From the NCBI GenBank assembly GCA_012845835.1, contig JABAKD010000030.1:15269210-15333209 (forward strand): a stretch of DNA of 64,000 nucleotides, in the 5' to 3' direction. Position 1 is the stretch's first letter; the number at the start of each line of letters is the position of its first letter. The stretch is from Undaria pinnatifida. Its lineage: Eukaryota; Sar; Phaeophyceae; Laminariales; Alariaceae. Made by a program: the position numbers and the translations under genes. A model generated the notes under the pieces. The model was given only the letters and a program-made list of their open reading frames with translations. It searched no databases and was not told the origin of the DNA. Shown here one piece after another: positions 44,449 through 54,564 of the stretch.

Positions 44449-45414
44449 ATGAGGAGGACCGACACAAGACCTTCGTCGGGGGAAAGATTGAGCACCCCTC
44501 CCGGCGGAGTAGGCAACGGAGGAGAGGGACGCGAGTCCTCCTCCGCCAATGTACAACACCATGGAAGAGAGGGACGCGAGTCCTTCCCCGCCAATGAACA
44601 ACATCATGAAACAACAGCAGCGGCAGCTCCATCAGCAACTTCATCGAACATGATCGCGGACCTAGCCAACGCCCTTCGCCAAGTACTGCAGATGACCAAC
44701 GAGAGAGGGCCAACCGCCCCAACAGCAGGCACGTACGAGTCTAGACCCATAGAAATCCGTCAGAAAAATGAAATGCTTGCTTGGTCTGGAAAGTTTGAGA
44801 GCGGGCAAAGTGTTGGATCAGCTTTCCGTGTTTTCCGAGGTTCTGTTCTTTCCTGGGTCTCGGCTGAAGGGTTGATGGACGTATTGAGGGGAGAATCGAT
44901 ACCAGTGGGGGTTCCGGATGTAGACCTGTCACGACTCAGGAGTTACTTTGGGAAGGAGAGAGTAGATAAGTCGCTCAAGCTATGGTCACAACTTATCGCA
45001 AAAATCACAGCCCAACCAGTACAAGAAATGATTTTTGCTGCGGGGTCACCCCAAGAAGCGTGGAGGGTGTTTGAGTCTCACTACGCTGTCAAGAGTGAAC
45101 ATGAGAGGGAGATAGTAGAGGATGAATGGAACGAACTGAGGCAGAAGGAGGGAGAGAGCATCATGTCATTTTACGGTAGGGCAAAGGCCATTAGGATGAA
45201 GCTGGAATCATACGGAGATAAGCGACCAGACGCATCTATGTGCAAACATATTGCCCGTAGAATGCTACCATCTTTTAAGCTCTGTAGTGACCACGTGCTT
45301 CTCCTTCCCGATCTTTCGAGTCGTACCATGGAAGATTTTCTCAGAGAGCTGCTCACGAGCTGGAGCGCAATGGGAGATCAGGAGAAGAGAGAGAGGAGAC
45401 AAGGCATGCCCTGA
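44449..45414 (+). CDS. Copia Gag, first copy
   Basis: 321 residues from the ATG at 44449, 55 bp after the LTR. The N-terminal third is Ser/Ala/Gln-rich. The rest (about 95-310) reads as a copia capsid domain: SYFGKERVDKSLKLWSQLIA, PQEAWRVFESHYA, EWNELRQKEGESIMSFYGRA and MEDFLRELLTSWSAM. It forms the particle that packages element RNA. The frame ends TGA after RRQGMP. The zinc knuckle and protease continue in the -1 frame from about 45426, with a GA-rich tract just before the switch. Confidence 0.88.
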   Translation: MRRTDTRPSSGERLSTPPGGVGNGGEGRESSSANVQHHGREGRESFPANEQHHETTAAAAPSATSSNMIADLANALRQVLQMTNERGPTAPTAGTYESRPIEIRQKNEMLAWSGKFESGQSVGSAFRVFRGSVLSWVSAEGLMDVLRGESIPVGVPDVDLSRLRSYFGKERVDKSLKLWSQLIAKITAQPVQEMIFAAGSPQEAWRVFESHYAVKSEHEREIVEDEWNELRQKEGESIMSFYGRAKAIRMKLESYGDKRPDASMCKHIARRMLPSFKLCSDHVLLLPDLSSRTMEDFLRELLTSWSAMGDQEKRERRQGMP

Positions 45415-45425
45415 CCGCAGCCGGC

Positions 45426-48392
45426 GTAGGTCGGGGCGACCGGGGTGGGAGGAATGCTGGTGATCGGGGGTATGGGGAGCGCGACCGAACGTACACATAC
45501 TGCGCGCATCACGGCGAGGGGCAAGGCCACAACACCCCCGAACGCATCGTCATGCGTCGAGAATTCGACAGATACTACGGTGATTTCCACGAATACCTGC
45601 AGTCGCGGGGACTCGGGCCGTACGCCGGACTCGGAGGAGGGCGCGGGGCTGAAGGTAAATATCGACAGCAACCGTACTCAAACGACTCGGGTGCGCGTTG
45701 GAGTCGGGGCCACCCGCCGGAGCAGCAGAGAACGCCGCCGCCAGGACACGGACCCGGGCCTGGGGGGTATGCGAACACCTACCATCAACCGTACCCCAAC
45801 GACTCGGGTGCGCGTTGGAGTCGGGGCCACCCGCCGGAGCAGCAGAGAACGCCGCCGCCAGGACACGGACCCGGGCCTGGCGGATATGCTAACACCTTCC
45901 CCGGAGGACGTGGTCACGACCGCCATCATCATTCCGGCGGGCGCGGCCGAGGCAGGGGCGAGGGCTTCGGACAGGTGCCACCATCTAATTACCCGTCTAA
46001 TTCGCCGCCGAATTTTGCGCCTAATTTACCGCCTGGAAAATCCCCCAACGCACCGAGGTACGCATTTGCGGCCGATTATCCCTACGAAAACGAATACATG
46101 GAATACTCGGGGTGGGGGGAACCAGCGGGGCACTGGTCACCATCACCGACGGCGGAGTCGGGGACCCCCGAGCAGCAGCAGCAGCAGCTCCAACAACAGC
46201 AAGAGGGCACGCCTCCTGCCACGTCTACCTCTGCTACTGCAACTCTCTCTTCTCCGGCTCCCGGCGCAGCTCAAGCCAGCGGAGCTCCTCTGCAGCTTTT
46301 CATCGCACGTAGTGTGCAAATAGGCAAGTCTGAGTCTGGTGATTCTGTTGCTGTAGATCGTGATGGTGTGGTGCGTGGTAGCGTTGTAGGACGTGTTGAG
46401 CCAGCGTTGATTACACGTGTTGCTAGCGCCCTTCGGTGTACCCCGGGGCAACCTAGGCCGTATGGTAGCGAGGAATGGGATGCGGACTCGGGAGCTAGTG
46501 CGATGATGTCCAACAACAAAGAGGGCATGTACAACATTCGCTACCCTACAGACCAGTACATACAGATTGGAGATTCAGGGTTGATTAGAGTCGAGGCAAT
46601 CGGGGACGTCAATTTAGTGTTTCACCAAATAGATGAACACGGAAACCCGGAGGACGTTGTGGCGTGTGTGCAAGATGTGATATATACTCCGTGGCTTGGC
46701 TTTAACCTTTTCTCGATTTGGAAGGTGGCTCATAAAAACTCCTGTTCTGTAAACCCCACTGGTACGCAAGCGGGAAGGCTCCGCTTCATTCGGGGATCGG
46801 CGAACGACTCCCTCTACGCCACCCGACTACCCCCTTCTCCGTTGCCAGTGGATGTAGCGAATAAGAGTGCCCCCGAGTCTTCCGCTTGCAACCCACCGAT
46901 GCCAGTTGGCGCAGTTGGTTCAGTTGGTGCTTCGCGTGAGAGTGCATTCTTGTCTGCTGCCTGCATATCCCCCACGGTTCCTCTTAGTGAAAACAACCTC
47001 GTACAACCTTCGAGCGTTGTGATGGCTTCTCCCATGGAGTTGGAGCTTGAGCTTGAGACTGCTTTATCCCACCCCACTCCGTGTGATTCAAGTACGGCAT
47101 GGATTTATCGACCCCAGAGCATTTCTGACGAGAAGACCGAGGCGTATGCCGTAGAATGGGACATTTTCGACCGTATGATGCAGGATAGAGAAAGTGAAGA
47201 GTGTGCACTTGCCATTTTGGGCCCCGGGAAAAACCCTTTCCACGTTGGCAACGATCGCAAGCGAGTCGATATTAACGTGTTCCATGACCGCGCCGGCCAC
47301 CTGTCTGAACCTATTTTGAGGGAATCTGCTCGGCAGCGAGGGATCACCCTCACCGGACGGATGGAACCCTGCACTACGTGTATATCGGCGAGGGGGACGA
47401 GAGCGGGCGTACCGAAGCGAAGCGAGGGACGAGCGGGGAAGGCGCCTGGCGATCTCCTACATATCGACATGTGCGGGCCATACACCACCACCATAGGCGG
47501 CAACCACTACATGTTCTATGCTGTCGATGCTGCAACGGGCTACATCGCGAACTACGCCCTGCGTCGCAAGTCTGACGCCGTAGCCGTCTTCCGGCGGTGT
47601 ATCGTCGACCTAGCCCACAAAGCGGGGACGAGGATACGGAGTGTCCGTGGCGACTGCGATTCGCTCTGGACCAGCAAGGACTTCCGTGACTTCTGCTCCA
47701 CCATGGGAATCGCCGTGCAGTACTCCCCCCCCGGAGCGCAGCAATACAATGGGGTAGTGGAGAATGCAATCCAGCGTTGCAACAAAATTGCCATGGCATC
47801 TCGCCGCGCCGCGGAGCGACGCTTGGGGCCGGGGGGGTTCTCGTGTGTTCGCGGCCTGGATGCTCGCGGGGACAAGCTCTGGGCGGAATCGGCGAAGGAT
47901 GCCGCGCAGAAGCTCAACCAGGCTGCTTCCCCTTCAAATCCCGGTCGCGCGTCACCGCAGGAGCTGTTCATCGGCAAGAAGGGTGCTTTCTTGGTGGTGC
48001 CGTTTTTTCAGTACGGTTTCATGTACCGGGAGAGGAGGTCGAAGCTGGACGACAAGGCCGTGCGGTGCTACTTTCTAAACGCGGGCGACAACCATGCCGA
48101 CTGCTGTGTGAAGGTACTCAGGGATGACACAGGGCGCGTATGCTACTCTAGCAACGTTACATGGGCGCCGCTGCCACAGTCGGGGGGGGGGGGGTTCAGT
48201 ACTGCCCCTTCCGCGCCAGCACCGCCCACGCCGCCGGGGGTGTCATTCGAGATTGCCTCTAACAGCAGCGGCAGCTCCATCAGCAACTTCATCGAACATG
48301 ATCGCGGACCTAGCCAACGCCCTGCGCCAAGTACTGCAGATGACCAACGAGAGAGGGCCAACCGCCCCAACAGCAGGCACGTACGAGTCTAG
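45426..48392 (+). CDS. Copia knuckle-protease-integrase segment, fused into second gag
   Basis: Open from the frame shared with GRGDRGGRN (no ATG until 45552). In order: knuckle YCAHHGEGQGHNTPER, whose last Cys is changed to Arg (Cys in the second copy); a proline/glycine-rich linker with a 117-bp duplication (45672-45905); protease WDADSGASAMMS (near 46480); integrase zinc finger HDRAGHLSEP...CTTC (near 47285-47380); and integrase core DMCGPY, RGDCDSLW and GVVENAIQR (Asp, Asp, Glu; near 47470, 47650 and 47755). Integrase joins the cDNA to host DNA. After VSFEIAS (48262) the frame runs into the second gag out of register and stops at 48392, so RT is not reached. Confidence 0.87.
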   Translation, partial: VGRGDRGGRNAGDRGYGERDRTYTYCAHHGEGQGHNTPERIVMRREFDRYYGDFHEYLQSRGLGPYAGLGGGRGAEGKYRQQPYSNDSGARWSRGHPPEQQRTPPPGHGPGPGGYANTYHQPYPNDSGARWSRGHPPEQQRTPPPGHGPGPGGYANTFPGGRGHDRHHHSGGRGRGRGEGFGQVPPSNYPSNSPPNFAPNLPPGKSPNAPRYAFAADYPYENEYMEYSGWGEPAGHWSPSPTAESGTPEQQQQQLQQQQEGTPPATSTSATATLSSPAPGAAQASGAPLQLFIARSVQIGKSESGDSVAVDRDGVVRGSVVGRVEPALITRVASALRCTPGQPRPYGSEEWDADSGASAMMSNNKEGMYNIRYPTDQYIQIGDSGLIRVEAIGDVNLVFHQIDEHGNPEDVVACVQDVIYTPWLGFNLFSIWKVAHKNSCSVNPTGTQAGRLRFIRGSANDSLYATRLPPSPLPVDVANKSAPESSACNPPMPVGAVGSVGASRESAFLSAACISPTVPLSENNLVQPSSVVMASPMELELELETALSHPTPCDSSTAWIYRPQSISDEKTEAYAVEWDIFDRMMQDRESEECALAILGPGKNPFHVGNDRKRVDINVFHDRAGHLSEPILRESARQRGITLTGRMEPCTTCISARGTRAGVPKRSEGRAGKAPGDLLHIDMCGPYTTTIGGNHYMFYAVDAATGYIANYALRRKSDAVAVFRRCIVDLAHKAGTRIRSVRGDCDSLWTSKDFRDFCSTMGIAVQYSPPGAQQYNGVVENAIQRCNKIAMASRRAAERRLGPGGFSCVRGLDARGDKLWAESAKDAAQKLNQAASPSNPGRASPQELFIGKKGAFLVVPFFQYGFMYRERRSKLDDKAVRCYFLNAGDNHADCCVKVLRDDTGRVCYSSNVTWAPLPQSGGGGFSTAPSAPAPPTPPGVSFEIASNSSGSSISNFIEHDRGPSQRPAPSTADDQRERANRPNSRHVRV
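45672..45905 (+). repeat. 117-bp tandem duplication in the copia linker
   Basis: Two units starting CCGTACTCAAACGACTCGGG (45672) and CCGTACCCCAACGACTCGGG (45789), in frame. They encode NDSGARWSRGHPPEQQ and PPPGHGPGPGGYANT twice. The second element half (49322 onward) has only one unit. Confidence 0.88.
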
Positions 48393-49062
48393 ACCCATAG
48401 AAATCCGTCAGAAAAATGAAATGCTTGCTTGGTCTGGAAAGTTTGAGAGCGGGCAAAGTGTTGGATCAGCTTTCCGTGTTTTCCGAGGTTCTGTTCTTTC
48501 CTGGGTCTCGGCTGAAGGGTTGATGGACGTATTGAGGGGAGAATCGATACCAGTGGGGGTTCCGGATGTAGACCTGTCACGACTCAGGAGTTACTTTGGG
48601 AAGGAGAGAGTAGATAAGTCGCTCAAGCTATGGTCACAACTTATCGCAAAAATCACAGCCCAACCAGTACAAGAAATGATTTTTGCTGCGGGGTCACCCC
48701 AAGAAGCGTGGAGGGTGTTTGAGTCTCACTACGCTGTCAAGAGTGAACATGAGAGGGAGATAGTAGAGGATGAATGGAACGAACTGAGGCAGAAGGAGGG
48801 AGAGAGCATCATGTCATTTTACGGTAGGGCAAAGGCCATTAGGATGAAGCTGGATTCATACGGAGATAAGCGACCAGACGCATCTATGTGCAAACATATT
48901 GCCCGTAGAATGCTACCATCTTTTAAGCTCTGTAGTGACCACGTGCTTCTCCTTCCCGATCTTTCGAGTCGTACCATGGAAGATTTTCTCAGAGAGCTGC
49001 TCACGAGCTGGAGCGCAATGGGAGATCAGGAGAAGAGAGAGAGGAGACAAGGCGTGCCCTGA
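48262..49062 (+). CDS. Copia Gag, second copy (5'-truncated)
   Basis: Nearly identical to 44614-45414, with only a handful of substitutions. It lacks the LTR-proximal start. The junction lies in a shared AACAGCAGCGGCAGCTCC. The upstream open frame is only a readthrough of linker sequence, so this copy has no natural start and is probably not translated by itself. Confidence 0.82.
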   Translation, partial: TAAAAPSATSSNMIADLANALRQVLQMTNERGPTAPTAGTYESRPIEIRQKNEMLAWSGKFESGQSVGSAFRVFRGSVLSWVSAEGLMDVLRGESIPVGVPDVDLSRLRSYFGKERVDKSLKLWSQLIAKITAQPVQEMIFAAGSPQEAWRVFESHYAVKSEHEREIVEDEWNELRQKEGESIMSFYGRAKAIRMKLDSYGDKRPDASMCKHIARRMLPSFKLCSDHVLLLPDLSSRTMEDFLRELLTSWSAMGDQEKRERRQGVP

Positions 49063-49073
49063 CCGCAGCCGGC

Positions 49074-51062
49074 GTGGGTCGGGGCGACCGGGGTGGGAGG
49101 AATGCTGGTGATCGGGGGTATGGGGAGCGCGACCGAACGTACACATACTGCGCGCATCACGGCGAGGGGCAAGGCCACAACACCCCCGAATGCATCGTCA
49201 TGCGTCGAGAATTCGACAGATACTACGGTGATTTCCACGAATACCTGCAGTCGCGGGGACTCGGGCCGTACGCCGGACTCGGAGGAGGGCGCGGGGCTGA
49301 AGGTAAATATCGACAGCAACCGTACTCAAACGACTCGGGTGCGAGGTGGAGTCGGGGCCACCCGCCGGAGCAGCAGAGAACGCCGCCGCCAGGACACGGA
49401 CCCGGGCCTGGCGGATATGCTAACACCTTCCCCGAAGGACGTGGCCACGAGAACTGGCATCATCCTTCGGGCGGGCGCGGCCGAGGCAGGGGCGAGGGAT
49501 TCGGGCAGGTGCAACCGCCTAATTACCCGTCTAATTCGCCGCCGAATCTTTCGCCTAATTTGCCGCCTGGAAAATTTCCCAACGCACCGCGGCACGCTTT
49601 TGCAGCAGATTATCCCTACGAAAACGAATACATGGGGTACTCGGGGTGGGGTGCAGCAGCGGGGCACTGGTCACCACCACCGACGGCGGAGTCGGGGACC
49701 CCCGAGCAGCAGCAGCAGCAGCTCCAACAACAGCAAGAGGGCACGCCTCCTGCCACGTCTACCTCTGCTACTACAACTCTCTCTTCTCCGGCTCCCGGCG
49801 CAGCTCAAGCCAGCGGAGCTCCTCTGCAGCTCTTCATCGCACGTAGTGTGAAAATAGGCGGGAAGGCTCTGCTTCATTCGGGGATCGGCGAACAACTCCC
49901 TCTACACCATCCGACTCAACGTTACATGGGCGCCGCTGCCACAGTCGGGGGGGGGGGATTCAGTGCTGCCCCTTCCGCACCAGCACCGCCCACGCCGCCG
50001 GGGGTGTCATTCGAGATTGCCTCGATGCCGCCCGCCGCTGCCGGTCCGCTGCCCGCGCACTCACCCAGCGCTCACACCTCGCCGCCACCCGGACCGACTG
50101 CTATGCCGCCCTCCGCTGCCGGTCCGCCGCCCGCGCACTCACCCAGCGCTCACACCTCGCCGCCGACCGGACCGACTGCTATGCCGCCCGCCGCTGCCGG
50201 TCCGTCGCCCGCGCACTCACCCAGCGCTCACACCACTTGCTCGAGCCCGCCTGCTACTGCAGGTACACCGCCTGCAGCAGCCACCTGGCCGCCATCACCG
50301 CTGCGATCGTCATCACCGCCGTCCGCGCACTCACCCAGCGGTCACACCTCGCCGCCGCCCGGACCGGCTGCTATTTCGCCCGCTGCTGCCGATCCGCCGC
50401 CTGCGCACTCGCCCAGCGCTCTCACACCGCCTGCCGCATGTTCGCCGATGCCGGAGTGGTCTCCCTCTTCCATCGAGGACGCCGGCTCGACGACATCGTC
50501 ATCGCCGTCACCGGCGGCGACACCGGCCCCGCGGACGTACAGAAGGGGGCAGCCGCCGCCGGTCGCCGCAGGATATTCGACTCCGCTCACCCCACATGCA
50601 ACGAGGATGCTGGGCGAGAGGGGCGGCGAGCGCGTGTCGGGAAGGACCAGGTCGGAGGGCCGTCAGCTTTCAGGCGTGCCGGAAGAAGCGGTCTCTACGC
50701 CGCTGCCGGAGGCGACGTCGTTCGACCACGGGGTGAGGCTCCTATCTCATGCGGGGGAGGATGTGCTGCTGTCGCTGCTGGCCAACCGGCGGGCCCTGAA
50801 CGCGAAACGGGTGCTCCTGCAGGGGCACGGATCTGGTGAGCTGGGGGGCGGAGGCAAGCAGCATGCGGGGTCGGGGGGCGTGGAGGAGAGCAAAGGTGCA
50901 CCGCCATACGATACCACGGGCGGGGAGGAGAGCGGGGGTAGCTATGGGTCGCTTGGGCCGTCGGGGCGGGGAGTGCCGCTTTCGTTCCAGTTAAGTCGTT
51001 GGGCGAGCTCAAGTAGTAATCAGGTTGCTATTACGAGAGAGACAGGGAGGCAAGGAGGTTGA
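49074..51062 (+). pseudogene. Second copia half: knuckle and linker with protease and integrase deleted
   Basis: Starts with an intact knuckle YCAHHGEGQGHNTPEC. The text follows 45426-46324, then skips about 450 bp (protease) to the stretch like 46776-46825, then skips about 1.3 kb (integrase) to the CAACGTTACATGGGCGCC like that at 48153. A proline-rich linker follows with 78-bp repeats starting at 50025, 50103 and 50181 (MPPAAAGPLPAHSPSAHTS type) and two looser units to about 50440. Then the RT-proximal linker (STPLPEATSFDHGVRLLSHA) reaches a stop at 51062. Still one open frame of 662 codons, but it encodes no catalytic domain. Confidence 0.85.
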
Positions 51063-51862
51063 CTATTTCGCAACAGACGTACACGGAAGAATTGGGAGAG
51101 AAGTATGGTGTGGAATGGGGCAACGCTATCCCGATTTCTTACAACTTGGAGGCTTTGGGATTTTGATGTTGACGAGCCGAATCTTCTGTTTCCCTTCCGA
51201 GAGTTGATCGGTGCGTTTTTGTGGATTGCCTTGTTTACCAGGCCGAATATCGCGAATTCAGTGAGGGCAGTAGTAAAGTATTGCAGTGCGCCGAAGCTGA
51301 CCCACTGGAAAGCGGCACGTAGTATACTAGGGTATGCAATGAGGACGAGTTCTTTTGAGATTTCCTTTCAAAAGGGAACGTTAACGGGGATTAGTTTGAT
51401 TTCGTTCGCAGATGCCGAATATGCTTCGCGCAGTACGGACAGGAGAAGCGTGTCGGGGGGGGTAGTGATGTGTGCGGGGGGGCCTGTTTCGTGGTACTCC
51501 AAGACGCAGAAGTGTGTGACTCTCTCGACTACTCAGGCGGAGTATGTGGCTATGTCGGACATGGGGAAGGAGATTTATTTTTGAGGCAGGTTTGGTGTTT
51601 TATGTTGCCGAAGGCAAGGATGCCGTGTATTGCCATGTATGAGGATAACGAGGGTGCCATCCAAATCGCAAAGCACCCGATTTCGAACTCGAACTCGAAG
51701 CACATTGACGTGAGGCATCACTTTTTGAGGGAACTGGTAGAAAGGAAGGAGGTCGAAATTATCCACGTAGCGTCGCAGTACCAGCATGCTGACTTCCTCA
51801 CCAAGGCATTACCTGAGAGGGAGTTTGAATTTCACCGGGGGATAGTGATGAATTTGACCTGA
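51059..51862 (+). pseudogene. Copia RT C-terminus and RNase H remnant with frameshifts
   Basis: Three frames are needed: 51059-51165 (LTISQQTYTEELGEKYGVEW, the end of RT), 51162-51584 (PFRELIGAFLWIALFTRPNI, then RNase H with ISFADAEYAS, RRSVSGG and TLSTTQAEYVAMS), and about 51585-51862 (YEDNEGAIQIAKHP, SKHIDVRHHFLRE, ADFLTKALPE). The shifts fall near 51165 and in the ATTTATTTTTG tract at 51577. All RT sequence upstream, including the catalytic aspartates, is missing. RNase H would degrade the RNA strand during cDNA synthesis. Confidence 0.88.
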
Positions 51863-52163
51863 TTTCTCTCTCGGATAGTGTTTGATTTTCTGACTTTCTA
51901 TTTCTTACATGTTTCTTTGTTTTGTTTTCTGATGTCTCTTTATGAGGGTTCAAGGACTTGCATTCAAATTGATCGATGGAAAATACTGAATAGTATTTGA
52001 GTTTTAATGGTCATGGATGTGATGAGAACGGATTTGAATGTTTTTGCAAATGCAACATTTTTTTTTGTTGTCTGGACATGAGTAAAGAAAAACTCTGCAG
52101 TATTTTAGTATCTGGGAATGTGCGTTTTAAAAGGGTAGTTTGGATAAATCATGACAATGTTGC

Positions 52164-52174
52164 GAGTAGGGGGG
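52164..52174 (+). promoter_or_regulatory. Polypurine tract of the copia element
   Basis: GAGTAGGGGGG ends one base before the right LTR (52176), the expected position of the plus-strand primer. Confidence 0.75.
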
Positions 52175-52175
52175 C

Positions 52176-52680
52176 TGTTGGACGTACTCACTCCATTGTC
52201 AGATTGCTAACAAGAATCCGTCGAAAAGATGGATCGGAGAATTTTGGGGGTTTCGTATATGTGTGGGATGGATCTCCACAACGGGATTTTGTGTTGTGGG
52301 TTTTTATGTGCCCGAATAGTATCACTCCATTTTCGACTCTATATTTGCCTCTACCTTGTGTCTTCTCTGTGTCTCTTCTACGGCTACCATGCCAAGGGCT
52401 ACCACGACCCATCTATACTGCAAGGGCTATCACGCCTTCACCACTGCATGGCTACCACGCCTGTGTATTTACATCCCGGCTATCACGCCACAGCACCGAG
52501 TTCCATTTCCGGGTTATCACACCTGAGCTATCACGCTTCACCACACACGTACCGGGTAAATCGGGTTATCACACCCGCCTTAGTTAGTAGTTTGTAGTTT
52601 ACCGATCACCGGCTATTACGCCACCTTTCTCCTCCACCTACACCACCACCGGGGCGCCACACGTACCAACCTACTCCACA
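52176..52680 (+). repeat. Right LTR
   Basis: 505 bp, TG...CA, matching the left LTR with about seven or eight differences (e.g. TTTCGTATATG versus TTTCGTTATG; TACCATGCC versus TACCACGCC). Followed by the GTGCG duplication. Confidence 0.93.
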
Positions 52681-52685
52681 GTGCG
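52681..52685. repeat. Target-site duplication GTGCG, right
   Basis: Exact copy of 43886-43890; marks one integration event for the whole chimeric element. Confidence 0.9.
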
Positions 52686-52994
52686 GTTGCCGCTGAGGTT
52701 TGCACAAACTGGCGAATGTTCTGTCTAGCCAAAAACAAGCGTGCGGTCGAAGGCTTGGGGAGTTTTTGCGCTGAGACGGTATGGCGGTGCGGAGCGGTGC
52801 TTGGTGCTCGGGTTCTCTCTGTCGGACCACAGAATAAACGATCTGTCTAGAAAAGCCATCCACAGGGCGCACGACCAAATGGGTCTACATGTTGGACAAG
52901 ACAGTGAGAGCAGGTATGATACCTGCAGTATCAGATAACTAAGCCGTTGGCCGAAGAGGAGCACAACCAGCCCACCATAACCCACAGCTGGACA

Positions 52995-53540
52995 TTGGAA
53001 TACATTAGCTAGCACTGGCGCACCTCGAAGCCGAGCTTGGCGTAGAGGGAGAACGACCAGGAGTTTGATGCGGCGTTCATTAAGATCTGCCGCAGCCAAT
53101 AGAGGAAGAGGGCACGATACAAACGGCGTGATCAATTCAATCATCGGTCATGAGAGGAAGGAGGCAAGATACAAGCAACGTGAGCAGCTCAATCATCGGC
53201 CGCGAGGAAGAGTGAGAGAGTAACAGTCACACTCACGGCCACCGTATTCGAGTCAGGAAGCACAAAAACACATGCACAAACTAGACCCTGCATAACGAAA
53301 ACTTGAGCAGTATCGCCCAGAGTTACGTGTCGTCTCACCAATGTTGAGAAGCCGAGCTTCTCCGCGTGGGCACACACAGCCATGAACGTCGCTTTTCCCT
53401 TTCCAGGAGCTAGTAATGCGACGGGGCTTATACATAGCTACGTTCGACCCTTTGGAATGCACGTCAACGAACGAGACGATAACGATCTTGCCGTCGTCGT
53501 TAGTGGCCGCGAAACCATCCCAGATTTGAATATGCTGCAA
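52995..53540 (-). pseudogene. GNAT acetyltransferase-like fragment, frameshifted
   Basis: The minus-strand exon (53540 down to about 53330) reads GFAATNDDGKIVIVSFVDVH, then after a one-base insertion (near 53410-53440) continues in another frame as MAVCAHAEKLGFSTL. It has a donor TTG|GTGAGA. After an intron, CGGCAG|ATC gives ILMNAASNSWSFSLYAKLGF and a stop near 53015. The same two exons without the frameshift occur at 62500-63015. ACAHAE.LGF and SLYAKLGFEV are typical of GNAT motifs A and B. Confidence 0.7.
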
Positions 53541-54564
53541 TAGGAATGGTGACGGCGGAGTTGTGGCTATGTGGGCGACAATGAAAGATAGCCAATGAGA
53601 GAGCTGTCCAGCACATGTCGAGCAGGTAGTACAGTAGCGGCGGCGATGTAGACACGTTTCGGACGCACTTATCCGGTGTAGTATAGCCGATACAGTACAC
53701 TATGTAAAAACACCTTAACCACGAAATCGAAGGCTTCGTCGGAACTGTACGTATAGCCAATAAACTCGGTGTCATTCGAAGGCGCTGTTTGCTCTCTCGC
53801 TTTGGAAGAAAAAGCAACACCGTTTCAAAATGTTGGGCTGTTCTATATTTGGGCTATTCTAGCTGACCTCAACAAGACTTATCCGTGTGCTAGTCTACGC
53901 GAGTAGGAACCACTCTTGGCCTGCTATTTTGGCGTGACAGGCATACACATATCGTTTACACGGGCAAGACCGACCCTGATATTGGCAATGAAGCGGTTAG
54001 CAGGTTTCCAAAGTCATCCGCAACCACCTCCGCCGCGGCCTTGATAGGCAAATTGTAATCCGTGAACGCCTTGGAAAGTAAATGAGTCACCTCAGCGATC
54101 TGGGTGTCCTGATACACCCGCGAGAGAGGGTGACGCGCAAATAACAGTTGACTCAGGAAGGAGACAAGGCGACAGGGTGCAAGACGAGTCGATGTCGTCA
54201 GCAGCACGAACCCAATATGAGTGGCTTAGTTCGATGGCGGATCACCTAACGAAATAAAACAGCCACGTCATAGTAGCTCATGCGTAAACGAGAGAGCATT
54301 AATTTAGCAATTTTGGGCCAACAGAGACTTTGCACTCAGATTAAGGCACATAGTTCGAGAAAAATGATTGCTGCAAAATGTAAAGTACCAGGTATAACTT
54401 ATTAGGACTTTCTAGATTTGGTCAACATGAAGGCGTGGACTTGAGAAAAAGTGTAAAAGATTATCGAAGGAACCAGCTGCTATTCTTAGTGCATCGTGCA
54501 ATTACATTGTGCTTTGAGTCGACTAGCAGCGAGATATTGTTAATGTTTCGAACAGCATCCCTAC

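Larger units (their letters stand above)
43891..52680 (+). mobile_element. Ty1/copia LTR retrotransposon, chimeric and defective
   Basis: Two LTRs of about 505 bp (TG...CA), a perfect 5-bp GTGCG target duplication, and copia order gag-protease-integrase-RT-RNase H on the plus strand. The interior is rearranged. A first half has gag, zinc knuckle, protease and integrase up to 48264. The text then jumps back to mid-gag (48262 onward repeats 44614 onward) and runs through a second knuckle region, two deletions that remove protease and integrase, a proline-rich linker, the last part of RT and RNase H. The RT core with its catalytic aspartates is absent. LTRs differ at about seven or eight positions, so insertion was recent. 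The intact target duplication shows that it inserted as one unit. Confidence 0.92.
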
